From: Litorimonas haliclonae
GTDB lineage: Bacteria > Pseudomonadota > Alphaproteobacteria > Caulobacterales > Maricaulaceae
Length of the DNA: 64,000 nt
Direction: 5' to 3'
Assembly (NCBI RefSeq): GCF_965138505.1
Contig: NZ_CBCSCO010000001.1
Location: forward strand, 186,001 to 250,000
Positions 46,200-55,025 of this stretch are shown here, one piece after another (the first letter of the stretch is position 1; every line of letters starts with the position of its first letter). Both the position numbers and the translations under genes were made by a program. The notes beneath the pieces are model-generated. The model did not search any database and was not told the DNA's origin. It saw only the letters and a list, made by a program, of their open reading frames with translations.

Positions 46200-47012
46200 A
46201 TGAAGAATTTCAAAGATAAAGTCGTCGTCATTACAGGTGGAGCAACCGGTATTGGCAAGGCAATGGCCAACAGGTTTGGTGCCGAAAGCGCGAAAGTGAT
46301 CATCGCTGCCCGGCGCGAAGCCAGGCTTCGGGAGGCGGTAAAGGATCTCAGGGATAAAGGCGTGGATGCACGTTACAAGGTTTGCGACGTATCAAATCTT
46401 GAAGACACCAAGGCCCTGGCAGATTTCGCATGGGCTGAGTTCGGACAAGTCGATGTTCTCGTCAACAATGCCGGTATCGCGGGGATCCCCGAGATGCTCT
46501 TGGATTCGTCCCGTGAGTCCTATCAGCGCGTGTTCGATGTCAATGTGTTCGGCCAGCTCAACGGTATCTGGGCCTTCGGCAATCGCATGATCGCGCAGGG
46601 CACGCCGGCGATGATCCTGAACGTCATTTCAGAGACGGGACTGTTTGTGGCGGGTCCGATGATGGGCGGCTACGCTGCGTCAAAATATGCAGGCCGCGCG
46701 ATCAGTGAAGTTCTGAGGCTGGAAATGCCGAAGCATGTCCAGGTCGGTGCGATCTATCCGGGTGGCGTTCAATCGGAACTGGGTGGCAGCAAGGAGATGA
46801 CCCAGATCGGGATGCCTGCCGACGAGTTCATCGACATCATCTGGCCGCAGATCGAGAACGGCGAGTTCCACATCGTTTCGCACCCGTGGGCCAAGGACTA
46901 TGTCGTCGAAGACACCGCCGAGCTTACGCAGGCATTCGACCGCTACGCCCCCCACTTCGACGGCGACCGTAAATACGACTCGAAGTGGCTTGCCAAGCAG
47001 ATGGTCGGCTGA
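46200..47012 (+). CDS. Short-chain dehydrogenase/reductase 2
   Basis: The 270-residue protein has TGGATGIG (about 12-19), NNAG (about 87-90) and YxxxK as YAASK (about 155-159). AGGAGAAAG lies just before the ATG at 46200, 17 bp past the first SDR stop, so the pair is an operon. It is strongly GC-rich, with codon use unlike the genome around it. Substrate unknown; likely acquired with SDR 1 and the AraC gene. Confidence 0.88.
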   Translation: MKNFKDKVVVITGGATGIGKAMANRFGAESAKVIIAARREARLREAVKDLRDKGVDARYKVCDVSNLEDTKALADFAWAEFGQVDVLVNNAGIAGIPEMLLDSSRESYQRVFDVNVFGQLNGIWAFGNRMIAQGTPAMILNVISETGLFVAGPMMGGYAASKYAGRAISEVLRLEMPKHVQVGAIYPGGVQSELGGSKEMTQIGMPADEFIDIIWPQIENGEFHIVSHPWAKDYVVEDTAELTQAFDRYAPHFDGDRKYDSKWLAKQMVG

Positions 47013-47372
47013 CGGGCCGACAACCGGGGGGCACCTCCAGGCGCGCGCCTGTCTCCAAAGAGACTCCCGCCAAGATCGATTGTCTACCACTCACTGCTGA
47101 AAGCAGCTTTTCCCTACCGAGAAAGGCTTATAGTCTAAGGTCCGCAATGCCCCCAAAGTAGACATGCTACCCTATGTGAGTGTTTCCAGAACGATACGAT
47201 AGCTCCCACCTCTCACTTGACTATCCCCCCAACTTCCCGTAAACGCCGCGCAATTCTGCGCAGATTTACTCCTGCGCTCCGCGCTGTGCATGATGCAGAC
47301 GGGGTCCCGTGGTCGACGTGTTACGTTCACCGCGGCTCTTCTGCTTTGGGCCAACGAGATTGAGGTAAAGAT
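47013..47372. other. Intergenic region between SDR 2 and ffh
   Basis: 360 bases with no gene. It goes from GC-rich (end of the acquired cassette) to local composition. A weak candidate ffh promoter is TTGACT at 47217-47222 with a TAAACG 17 nt later. GAGGT lies before the TTG start of ffh. I found no 4.5S RNA here. Confidence 0.45.
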
Positions 47373-48980
47373 TTGTTTGAGACGCTTGGTGATAAGCTCG
47401 GAAACGTATTTGACAATTTGACAGGCCGCGGGGCTTTGTCGGAAAAAGACGTTAATACCGCCATGCGCGAGATTCGCGTCGCGCTTCTCGAAGCCGATGT
47501 CGCCCTGCCCGTGGTTAAGGATTTTGTCGAAAAAGTCCGCCGCGAAGCCGTGGGCGAGAAAGTTATCAAATCCATCAAACCCGGCCAGATGGTCGTCAAG
47601 ATCGTTAATGACGCGCTTATCGACATGCTCGGCGGGACGCTGTCCGATGAAGACGCGGACAAAGAAGAAGCCGCCAAGGCGAACCTCTTAAACCTTCAGG
47701 CGCGCCCGCCCATTGCCATTTTGATGGCCGGCCTCCAGGGCTCCGGTAAGACAACGACCTCTGGTAAGCTAGCGCTTTACCTGCGCAAGTCTCTCAAGAA
47801 AAAAGTTCTCCTCGCCTCGCTCGATACGAATCGTCCGGCGGCTATGGAGCAGCTTGGCATGCTTGCCAAACAGGCGGATGTCGGCTTCCTTCCTATCGTT
47901 CAAGGCCAAAGCGCGCTCGACATTGCCAAGCGGGCCATGAAAGAAGGCGCCAAGGGCGGTTATGACGTTGTCTTCCTCGATACGGCGGGCCGGACGACCA
48001 TTAATGACGAATTGATGGACGAGGTCGAGGCCATTGCGAAAGAAACCAAGCCGACCGAAACCCTTTTGGTGGCCGACAGCCTGACCGGACAAGACGCCGT
48101 CGAAACAGCTAAACGCTTTAACGAACGCCTGCCCCTTACCGGACTTGTCCTCACCCGGATTGACGGCGACGGACGCGGCGGCGCGGCCCTGTCCATGCGG
48201 GCGGTTACAGGCCTTCCGATTAAATTCCTCGGCACAGGCGAGAAGCTCGACGGTTTGGAAGCGTTTGACGCGGAACGTCTCGCGGGCCGTATTCTGGGGC
48301 AAGGCGATATTGTCTCCCTCGTTGAAAAAGCGTCTGAGTTTATCAACGAAAAGGAAGCCGCGGCCTCTGCCGAGAAAATGCGTAAGGGTCAATTTGACCT
48401 CGATGATCTGGCTAAACAGCTCGGCCAGATGCAAAAAATGGGCGGCATGGGCGGCCTGATGAAAATGCTGCCCGGTATGGGCAAAATGAAAAAGCAGCTC
48501 GACGCCGCAGGCGGGGTGGATGACCAGCTGCTCAAACAGCAGCAAGCCATAATCTATTCCATGACAATGGAAGAGCGCCGAAATCCCGGATTGATGAAGG
48601 CCTCTCGTAAAAAGCGTATCGCGGCCGGGTCAGGCATGAGCGTGCAGGAAGTCAACAAGCTACTTAAAATGCACCGCCAGATGTCCGATATGATGAAAAA
48701 GATGGGCAAAGGCGGCATGGCCGGATTGATGCAGCAAATGGGCGGAATGCCCGGCATGCCGAAAATGCCCGGTGGGATGATGCCCGGCTCTAAAGGCGGA
48801 ATGGGCGGCATGCCCGACCCGTCCAAAATGGATCCAGAACAGCTTGAAGAACTCAAGAAACAACTCCCCGGCGGGCTTGGCAAATTGCCCGGTCTTGGTG
48901 GCGGCTCCAAGCTTCCAGGCTTGGGCGGCGGCCTGCCCGGTCTCGGCGGGGGCGGAAATCCCTTTGGGAAGAAAAAGTAA
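47373..48980 (+). CDS. ffh: Signal recognition particle protein Ffh
   Basis: Ffh binds 4.5S RNA and signal sequences and targets membrane proteins to FtsY. The 535-residue protein has the N helical bundle, G domain with GLQGSGKTT (G1, about 109-117), DTAGR and TRIDGDGRGG motifs, and a Met-rich M domain. The C-terminus is a long Gly/Met/Pro-rich tail with repeats like GGMPGMPK and LPGLGG. The start is TTG at 47373 with GAGGT upstream; no ATG is nearby. Followed by rpsP. Confidence 0.97.
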   Translation: MFETLGDKLGNVFDNLTGRGALSEKDVNTAMREIRVALLEADVALPVVKDFVEKVRREAVGEKVIKSIKPGQMVVKIVNDALIDMLGGTLSDEDADKEEAAKANLLNLQARPPIAILMAGLQGSGKTTTSGKLALYLRKSLKKKVLLASLDTNRPAAMEQLGMLAKQADVGFLPIVQGQSALDIAKRAMKEGAKGGYDVVFLDTAGRTTINDELMDEVEAIAKETKPTETLLVADSLTGQDAVETAKRFNERLPLTGLVLTRIDGDGRGGAALSMRAVTGLPIKFLGTGEKLDGLEAFDAERLAGRILGQGDIVSLVEKASEFINEKEAAASAEKMRKGQFDLDDLAKQLGQMQKMGGMGGLMKMLPGMGKMKKQLDAAGGVDDQLLKQQQAIIYSMTMEERRNPGLMKASRKKRIAAGSGMSVQEVNKLLKMHRQMSDMMKKMGKGGMAGLMQQMGGMPGMPKMPGGMMPGSKGGMGGMPDPSKMDPEQLEELKKQLPGGLGKLPGLGGGSKLPGLGGGLPGLGGGGNPFGKKK

Positions 48981-49023
48981 CACTAGAATTTCAAACGATT
49001 GCTAGATTAAAAAGGAAAACATC

Positions 49024-49530
49024 ATGGCTCTCAAACTTCGTCTGGCCCGTCACGGCGCCAAAAAACGTCCTTATTATCGTATCGTGGCGGCGGATTCCCG
49101 CTCTCCGCGCGATGGCCGCTTCATCGAAATTGTAGGACGTTATAACCCAATGCTTCCGAAAGATTCCGAAGACCGCGTCCAGCTTGACGTTGAAAAATGT
49201 AAAGCCTGGCTCGAAAAAGGCGCCCGCCCGACAGAGCGCGTGGCTCGTTTCCTCGGCGCGGCGGGTCTCTGGGACTGGAAACACGGCAACAACCCGCAAA
49301 AAGGGAAGCCGGGTCAAAAAGCTGTAGAGCGCGAAGAAGAGCGCGCTGAAAAAGCCGAAGCTCGCAAAGCGGCTGAAGCCGAAGCCAAAGAAGCCGCAGC
49401 AGAAGCGAAAAAGGCCGCTGAAGAAGCCGCAAAAGCGGAAGCTGAAGCACCCAAAGAAGAAGCCCCTGCGGAAGACGCTGCGCCGGCTGAAGAAGCGGCA
49501 ACAGAAGAAGAAAAGAAATCAGAAGAGTAG
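49024..49530 (+). CDS. rpsP: 30S ribosomal protein S16 with acidic/alanine-rich extension
   Basis: S16 helps fold the 16S rRNA 5' domain. The conserved domain fills about the first 85 residues (LRLARHGAKKRPYYRIVAADSRSPRDGRFIE). The remaining 80 residues are an Ala/Glu/Lys-rich low-complexity helix, a known feature of alphaproteobacterial S16 that roughly doubles the length. AAAGGAAAAC precedes the ATG. Unlike the usual order, rimM-trmD-rplS do not follow; a terminator ends the unit. Confidence 0.96.
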   Translation: MALKLRLARHGAKKRPYYRIVAADSRSPRDGRFIEIVGRYNPMLPKDSEDRVQLDVEKCKAWLEKGARPTERVARFLGAAGLWDWKHGNNPQKGKPGQKAVEREEERAEKAEARKAAEAEAKEAAAEAKKAAEEAAKAEAEAPKEEAPAEDAAPAEEAATEEEKKSEE

Positions 49531-49552
49531 TCTTCGCTTCATTTCGAATTTG

Positions 49553-49581
49553 AAAAGCCCGGTCATTTGGCCGGGCTTTTT
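49553..49581 (+). terminator. Terminator after rpsP
   Basis: AAAAGCCCGG (49553-49562) pairs with CCGGGCTTTT (49571-49580), followed by more T. Strong stem and T-run 22 bp past rpsP. Confidence 0.9.
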
Positions 49582-49635
49582 ATTTGAGGTTCACACGTTG
49601 AAACATGGAATTATCTAACGTCGATTGCTCGAACA

Positions 49636-50583
49636 TTAGTCACGCAAAAGGACAATATCCAAGTAAAGATCTTGAGAATCCTTAAAAACGGTTTCAATTT
49701 CAAACGGCGTATCTGCGATAATTTTGCGAATAATCGGGAGGTCGTATTTTCGGGAAATTTCGACTTTAATTTTCTCGCCTTTGGTAAAGTTAAATGTGCG
49801 GTCTAACGCTCCGATTATTATGTCTTGGTCGACCAGGCTTTCCAGATAGCTGATCGCAATCCCGTTCTCTTCGTCATATTCCGGGGCGTGCCGAAATTGC
49901 TCCAATTTAAACTCACCGCCCAAATCCCGGTTGATGCGCGTCAGAAGATTCAGATTGAAAGCCGCTGTCACGCCTTTGGAATCATTATAGGCCGGCAGCA
50001 CAATATCCGCCGATTTTTTCTTATCTACGCCCAGAACAAGTCGATCCCCGGGCGTCAGGCGGCGGGAGAGCTTTTCCATGAAGGCTTTGGATTTTTCATC
50101 CGTCAGATTTCCGAGATTTGATCCCAGATAGAGTATGACTCTCGGCTGTGCGGTTTCCTGCAGCCCCTTCAGACGTTTGAAATAATCCCCTTGTTCTATC
50201 CTAATTTTCAGATCAGGAAGCTCTTTCTTCAGAAAGTTTTTCAAATGCTCCAAGACATTCGCCGAAATGTCGACGGGAACATAAGTGAAATCATATCCAT
50301 CGGAGAGAAGTTTTTTTAAAAGGTGAAACGTCTTCTGGCCATCCCCTGCCCCGAGTTCAACTAATTCGAAAGGCTTTTCCGGTCTCTGGCCAAGGGCTTT
50401 GATCAAAGAGTCCGTCTGCTCTCTGAATATCTCCATTTCGGCCCGGGTCAGGTAATATTCCGGCAAGTCCATAATCTGGATAAAGAGGTCATCTCCCGCC
50501 GCGTCGTAAAAATACTTGGAGGGCAAGGTTTTCGGTGTGGCCGATAAGCCTTCGGCTACATCATTCGCAAAATCATCAGACAT
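49636..50583 (-). CDS. egtD: L-histidine N-alpha-methyltransferase EgtD
   Basis: EgtD trimethylates histidine to hercynine, the first step of ergothioneine synthesis. The 315-residue protein has PSKYFYDAAGDDLF (about 21-34), the AdoMet motif ELGAGDGQKT (about 76-85), LYLGSNLGNL, and the C-terminal EISRKY motif, all typical of the EgtD family (formerly DUF2260). The ATG at 50583 follows the egtB stop directly (TAGATG), so the two are translationally coupled. Confidence 0.94.
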   Translation of the reverse strand: MSDDFANDVAEGLSATPKTLPSKYFYDAAGDDLFIQIMDLPEYYLTRAEMEIFREQTDSLIKALGQRPEKPFELVELGAGDGQKTFHLLKKLLSDGYDFTYVPVDISANVLEHLKNFLKKELPDLKIRIEQGDYFKRLKGLQETAQPRVILYLGSNLGNLTDEKSKAFMEKLSRRLTPGDRLVLGVDKKKSADIVLPAYNDSKGVTAAFNLNLLTRINRDLGGEFKLEQFRHAPEYDEENGIAISYLESLVDQDIIIGALDRTFNFTKGEKIKVEISRKYDLPIIRKIIADTPFEIETVFKDSQDLYLDIVLLRD

Positions 50584-51855
50584 CTATTTCGCTAACCTCA
50601 AGCCAGAGAACTGCCACCGTTTATCCGGGTGGAAAAAGTTTCGATAACTTGCTCGAATATGCCGATCCGGCGTGAGGCAAGACCCGCCCTTTAACACCAT
50701 AACATTGCTCATAAATTTTCCATTATATTCACCAATCGTGCCCTCGGACGGCGTGAATCCCGGATAGGGGGTAAACGGACTGGCTGTCCATTCCCATACA
50801 TCGCCGAAAAGCCCGCTTAACTGCCCGCCAGCGGTGATTTGCGGCTGTGGTCGTAATCGCTCCGAGCCTAAAAAGTTTCCTTCCAGCGCATAATCTTTCG
50901 CCGCAAATTCCCATTCAGCTTCTGTGGGCAGGCGAGCTCCAACCCAAGTGGCATACGCGTCGGCTTCGTAATAGCTTATATTTTGCACGGGGGCATCGGG
51001 ATCAATCGGTTGCGGCCCGCGCAAGGTCATGCTCCACCACTCCCCGTCATTCTGATACCAATAGAGCGGCGCCTCCCAATTTTCGCGTTCGCACACGGCA
51101 AACCCATCAGACAACCAAGGAGCGGGGTCTTGATAGCCCTTTGCTTCCATAAAGGTCATCCACTCAGCATTGTTCACGGTTCGATTTGCCAGCTCAAAGG
51201 GGCGCACAATCACTTGATGACGCGGCGCTTCGCAATCAAAGTGAAACCCGTCTCCGTCATGGCCAATTTCTTCAATGCCGCCGTCAAACGTCGTCCATCC
51301 AATCTCCGTCGTGTCTCTGTCATAAGACACTGGCCGCGTGGGGCGGTAATTGGGGCGAAGCGGATTTAGTGAAAACAAGTGTAGGATATCGGTAAGCGCC
51401 AATTCCTGATGCTGTTCTTCATGAGCTCTGCCGAGCTCGAGCAGTTCAAGACAACGAGGATTTCCGCTCAAGATGAGCGACTTCATATGTGACGTGACAT
51501 GACGGCGATATTCTAAAACCTTCTCCAACGCAGGACGGGTAAGCATGCCGCGGCGATCTCTTGCATGGCGCTCCCCTACCCCGTCATAATAGGAGTTAAA
51601 TAGATAGGAGAAATTTGTATCGAAACGTGCGTCTTCACCGCATTCCGGGGCAATAATAAATTCTTCGTAGAACCAGCTTGTGTGCGCCAAATGCCATTTC
51701 ATCGGACTTGCATCCGGCATGGATTGTACGGTGGCGTCCGCATCGCTTAAGTTTTCTGCCAAACTTTCGGTAAGCGATCGGACTTTTTCAAAACTTTCCC
51801 ACTTTGACTCGAGTTGGTCAGCGCCAATTTTGTCCAAGCTTGGGGAAGCAGTCAT
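50584..51855 (-). CDS. egtB: Ergothioneine synthase EgtB
   Basis: EgtB is an iron enzyme joining hercynine to a thiol donor (gamma-glutamyl-cysteine or cysteine) by oxidative C-S bond formation. The 423-residue protein has the N-terminal DinB-like iron domain, with WHLAHTSWF (His 55 and 58) and AHEEQHQE (His 145 and 149), and the C-terminal formylglycine-enzyme-type domain with LPTEAEWEFAA and GGSCLTPDRHIRASYRNF. No egtA, egtC or egtE is adjacent, so the donor may be cysteine or the other steps lie elsewhere. Confidence 0.93.
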   Translation of the reverse strand: MTASPSLDKIGADQLESKWESFEKVRSLTESLAENLSDADATVQSMPDASPMKWHLAHTSWFYEEFIIAPECGEDARFDTNFSYLFNSYYDGVGERHARDRRGMLTRPALEKVLEYRRHVTSHMKSLILSGNPRCLELLELGRAHEEQHQELALTDILHLFSLNPLRPNYRPTRPVSYDRDTTEIGWTTFDGGIEEIGHDGDGFHFDCEAPRHQVIVRPFELANRTVNNAEWMTFMEAKGYQDPAPWLSDGFAVCERENWEAPLYWYQNDGEWWSMTLRGPQPIDPDAPVQNISYYEADAYATWVGARLPTEAEWEFAAKDYALEGNFLGSERLRPQPQITAGGQLSGLFGDVWEWTASPFTPYPGFTPSEGTIGEYNGKFMSNVMVLKGGSCLTPDRHIRASYRNFFHPDKRWQFSGLRLAK

Positions 51856-51992
51856 AATCAGTCCTTCTTAGCAGAGCTATTTTACGAACACATGAACAAG
51901 CGAGATGGTTCCTTTGTCGTCCCGCAGCCATTCGGAACCATATTCAGTATTGGGTCTTTACTCTTACATAACCCCTCGCTGGAGACGCATCC

Positions 51993-52721
51993 ATGAGTAA
52001 CTTTCCCAAATTGCCTGATTTAAAAGCCGTTATTTTTAATACGTCTCTTAAACTCAAACCAGGGCAATCCCATACGCAAATACTTTTAGACGCGATTTCC
52101 AATCTGATGGAAAAAGCAGAAGTCGATGTCACGACCGTTCACCTGGTCAATCATATCGTTCCGCCTGGGATTTATCCGGACATGACTGAACACGGTTATG
52201 ACAAGGACGAATGGCCTGAGATTTGGAAAACCGTCAAAGAGGCAGATATCCTGATTATCGGCACCCCTCTTTGGCTTGGGGAAGAAAGTTCGGTCTGCCG
52301 AATCCTTATCGAGCGGCTCTACGCGATGAGCGGTGAATTAAACGATGACGGACAAAGTATTTTCTATGGGAAAACAGGCGGCGCGGTCATTACGGGGAAT
52401 GAAGACGGCGTCAAACACACGGCTATGAGCCTCCTGTTCGCTTTGCAGCATCTGGGCTATACGATCCCGCCGCAAGCCGATTGTGGCTGGATTGGAGAAA
52501 TAGGCCCCGGACCATCATTCGGAGATCAGCAAGAAAATGGGCCAGTTGGATTCGACAGCGAGTTCACCCAAAGAAACACGACGATAATGACTTGGAATTT
52601 AATGCAACTGGCTCACCTTCTCAAATCTAATGGGGGCTTTCCCAAATATGGAAATGACCGAAATGCATGGGGAAACGGCGAAAGATTTGGGTTTGAACTG
52701 CCAGACCGTTCGATTGACTAA
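51993..52721 (+). CDS. Flavodoxin-fold NAD(P)H-dependent oxidoreductase
   Basis: The 242-residue protein has the flavodoxin-like start (LKAVIFNTSLKLKPGQSHT, FMN phosphate loop), GTPLWLGEESSVCRILIERL (about 87-106) typical of NADPH-dependent FMN reductases, and GGAVITGNEDG. Likely a cytoplasmic FMN reductase or quinone reductase; the substrate is unknown. GGAGACG precedes the ATG. Divergent from egtB with a 137-bp gap, convergent with the lipoprotein hydrolase. Confidence 0.85.
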   Translation: MSNFPKLPDLKAVIFNTSLKLKPGQSHTQILLDAISNLMEKAEVDVTTVHLVNHIVPPGIYPDMTEHGYDKDEWPEIWKTVKEADILIIGTPLWLGEESSVCRILIERLYAMSGELNDDGQSIFYGKTGGAVITGNEDGVKHTAMSLLFALQHLGYTIPPQADCGWIGEIGPGPSFGDQQENGPVGFDSEFTQRNTTIMTWNLMQLAHLLKSNGGFPKYGNDRNAWGNGERFGFELPDRSID

Positions 52722-52740
52722 TCCCGCGCAGTTCAGAGAT

Positions 52741-53703
52741 TTAATTTACGTCCAGCATCATTTTTAACAAGCTCACCTGCTTTTTAAATGCGTCGGAGCC
52801 CGGCGCAATGAGTTCCACATGGCCTTCACCCGGTATGATAAACGCTTTGGCTTTATCGCCTGCCTGTTCGGCTATGACCGTAAAGTCATCCCCCAAAGCG
52901 GGCGGCGCAATGCGGTCTCTTTCGCCGTTGACGCTGTAGAGTGTAACGCCCGTCGGCAGGAGGCGATCGCTCGATGTATCGGAGAGCGGGTCAGGCCGGT
53001 TTTCTGACGCTGGGCCTATTAAGCTATCTTTGATATCGGCGAGGCAAGACTTCAGCGTGAGCGGCTCGGACGCTTGTAAATCTGCCAGACCTCCAGAGTT
53101 TACGACGCCCACCATCGGCAAAGGTGTTCCGCCCGCTAGAGCGCTTGTATCAGGAAGATTTTTCCGTCCTGCCAGCCACGTTACGAGATGCCCTCCGGCG
53201 GAATGCCCAAACCCGGCCACACGGTTGAGGTCAAGGTCAAATTGCTCGGCATAGTCCCGCATTGCGTCCGCCGCTTGGGCCACGTCTTGAAACGTACCGG
53301 GATATCCGCCGCCCATTTCATCAACGCCGCGATATTCAATATTCCAGACGGCAAGTCCCTCTTGGCGCATCGCTTCGGCGGCGTAATTCATCAGAGTGCG
53401 ATCAGCGATGGATTTCTGCCAGCACCCGCCATGCACCATAAGAACGACCGGATGCGGCCCCGGACCATCCGGAAGCCAAACATCCACGATATCGGTTTCG
53501 CCGTTCCCGGTACGAACCGTTTTCGTTGGCTCTGCTTTCGGTCGGTCAGTCAGATCTGGCCAGCTCATCAGGGGGGCAGGCTCGTTCATAACAATCTCCT
53601 TTTCGGCCATTGAAGCTTCGGACATTTGGATTGGGGTCGTTTCGCACGCCGCCAGAGTAAGTGCGGTAAAACCAAGCAGGACAGGCAAGCTGCATTTAGT
53701 CAT
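52741..53703 (-). CDS. Alpha/beta-hydrolase lipoprotein with HGGxW motif
   Basis: The 320-residue product has a lipoprotein signal with lipobox LAAC (about 17-20) and an esterase-type hydrolase domain: oxyanion motif HGGCW, nucleophile elbow GHSAGGHL and catalytic His in GEGHVEL near the end. HGGxW is the signature of BNA7-type kynurenine formamidases, and kynureninase is the divergent neighbour, so a formamidase role is tempting. Against this, the lipoprotein signal implies the cell envelope. Otherwise a generic carboxylesterase. ATG at 53703 is preferred for the signal peptide, but the start at 53718 is also possible. Confidence 0.8.
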   Translation of the reverse strand: MTKCSLPVLLGFTALTLAACETTPIQMSEASMAEKEIVMNEPAPLMSWPDLTDRPKAEPTKTVRTGNGETDIVDVWLPDGPGPHPVVLMVHGGCWQKSIADRTLMNYAAEAMRQEGLAVWNIEYRGVDEMGGGYPGTFQDVAQAADAMRDYAEQFDLDLNRVAGFGHSAGGHLVTWLAGRKNLPDTSALAGGTPLPMVGVVNSGGLADLQASEPLTLKSCLADIKDSLIGPASENRPDPLSDTSSDRLLPTGVTLYSVNGERDRIAPPALGDDFTVIAEQAGDKAKAFIIPGEGHVELIAPGSDAFKKQVSLLKMMLDVN

Positions 53704-53761
53704 GACATCAGGTCTCATTTAAAGTGTGTGTGAAACTCTACTGGTCAATCCAAGGTATGTC

Positions 53762-55000
53762 ATGCAAAACAATTTTATGAAAATTGCAACCACGAGAGAT
53801 GAGGCTTTAGCCCTCGATGCCCAAGACCCTTTGGCCCATGCCAGAGCCCAATTTAAATTGCCGGACAATGTCACTTACCTTGTCGGGCATTCTCTCGGGC
53901 CGCCGCACAGCGCGGCACTAGAGAAACTGAATCATTGCGCGACAGACTCTTGGGCTAAAGGTCTTGTTGGGTCATGGAACAGTGCCGGATGGTTCGATCT
54001 CGCGGCAAAACTCGGCGGAAAACTTTCCGGCCTCATCGGGGCACACCCGGATGAGGTGATGGTAACGGATACGGTCTCCGTCAACCTCTTCAAACTTGCG
54101 GCTAGCGCCCTGCCCCTGACGCAAGGCAAGCGGCAGATTTGCGTCGACGCCGAAGAATTTCCAACGGATCAATATATTGCTGAGGCGTTTGCGGATTTGA
54201 CAGGCGTGGCGTGTCGGCGCGTTAAGCCCGGCGAAGATTTCGACGCCCTGTCTGACGGCGGCATTTATATCAAAAGTGCCGTGAATTACCGCTCCGGCGA
54301 ACGGGTCGATATGAAAGCCTATGAAGCAAAGGCGCGCGAGGCGGACGCCTTGCTCCTCTGGGACCTTAGCCATGCAACGGGCGTCATCAACCTTGATATG
54401 AAAGCCGCAGGCGCGAAACTCGCGACAGGCTGCACCTATAAATATCTGAATGGCGGCCCCGGTGCGCCGTCTTTTTTATACGCCGAAAAAAACCTGCTGC
54501 CGAAGTTACATACGCCCCTCCCCGGCTGGATGGGACACGCCGCCCCATTTGAATTTAATGGGCAATACGTCCCCAGAGAAGACGCCGCGCGGTTTGCCTC
54601 AGGCACACCTCCAATATTATCGCTCTCGGCTCTCGAGGGCGCTTTGGAGGCCTTTGACGACATTGATATGAAGGCCCTAGACGCCAAAGCTGGCGCGTTG
54701 GGTGATTTGTGTATCGCTCGCGCTGAGGAGATCGGGCTTAAAGTCATATCCCCTCGCGAAGCCTCCAAACGTGGGGGTCATGTCAGTTTGAAAGTCAAGA
54801 ACGGCTACCCCGTCACGCGCGCGCTTCACGCACAAGGCTTTCAAAGCGATTTCCGAAGCCCTGACACGATACGGTTCGGTTTTTCACCTTTATATCTGCG
54901 CTATGTTGATGTCTGGGATTTGATGGAGGCCCTGAAAGAAATATTGGACACGAAAAGCTGGGACGCCCCAGAGTTTCATGCCCGTTCTAAAGTCACTTAA
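53762..55000 (+). CDS. kynU: Kynureninase
   Basis: KynU cleaves kynurenine or 3-hydroxykynurenine to anthranilate or hydroxyanthranilate plus alanine, using PLP, in tryptophan breakdown. The 412-residue protein is a fold-type-I PLP enzyme with GHSLGPPHS (about 42-50), WDLSHATG (Asp201, His204) and the PLP-lysine block CTYKYLNGGPG (Lys227). These are kynureninase, not EgtE, signatures. ATG at 53762 follows AAGG; an upstream in-frame GTG is less likely. The other tryptophan-degradation genes are not in the window. Confidence 0.9.
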   Translation: MQNNFMKIATTRDEALALDAQDPLAHARAQFKLPDNVTYLVGHSLGPPHSAALEKLNHCATDSWAKGLVGSWNSAGWFDLAAKLGGKLSGLIGAHPDEVMVTDTVSVNLFKLAASALPLTQGKRQICVDAEEFPTDQYIAEAFADLTGVACRRVKPGEDFDALSDGGIYIKSAVNYRSGERVDMKAYEAKAREADALLLWDLSHATGVINLDMKAAGAKLATGCTYKYLNGGPGAPSFLYAEKNLLPKLHTPLPGWMGHAAPFEFNGQYVPREDAARFASGTPPILSLSALEGALEAFDDIDMKALDAKAGALGDLCIARAEEIGLKVISPREASKRGGHVSLKVKNGYPVTRALHAQGFQSDFRSPDTIRFGFSPLYLRYVDVWDLMEALKEILDTKSWDAPEFHARSKVT

Positions 55001-55025
55001 ACCTCATCAAGCCAATTCTGAGGAT

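Noticed and set aside
47013..47372. 4.5S RNA gene before ffh
   Set aside because: The conserved GGUCAGG..GGAAGGAAGCAGCC core is absent.
47769..48545. 258-codon minus-strand frame
   Set aside because: Complement of ffh; ffh has all SRP54 motifs.
53762..55000. Kynureninase as EgtE (ergothioneine C-S lyase)
   Set aside because: Although near egtB-egtD, its motifs are those of kynureninase, it is on the other strand and other genes intervene.
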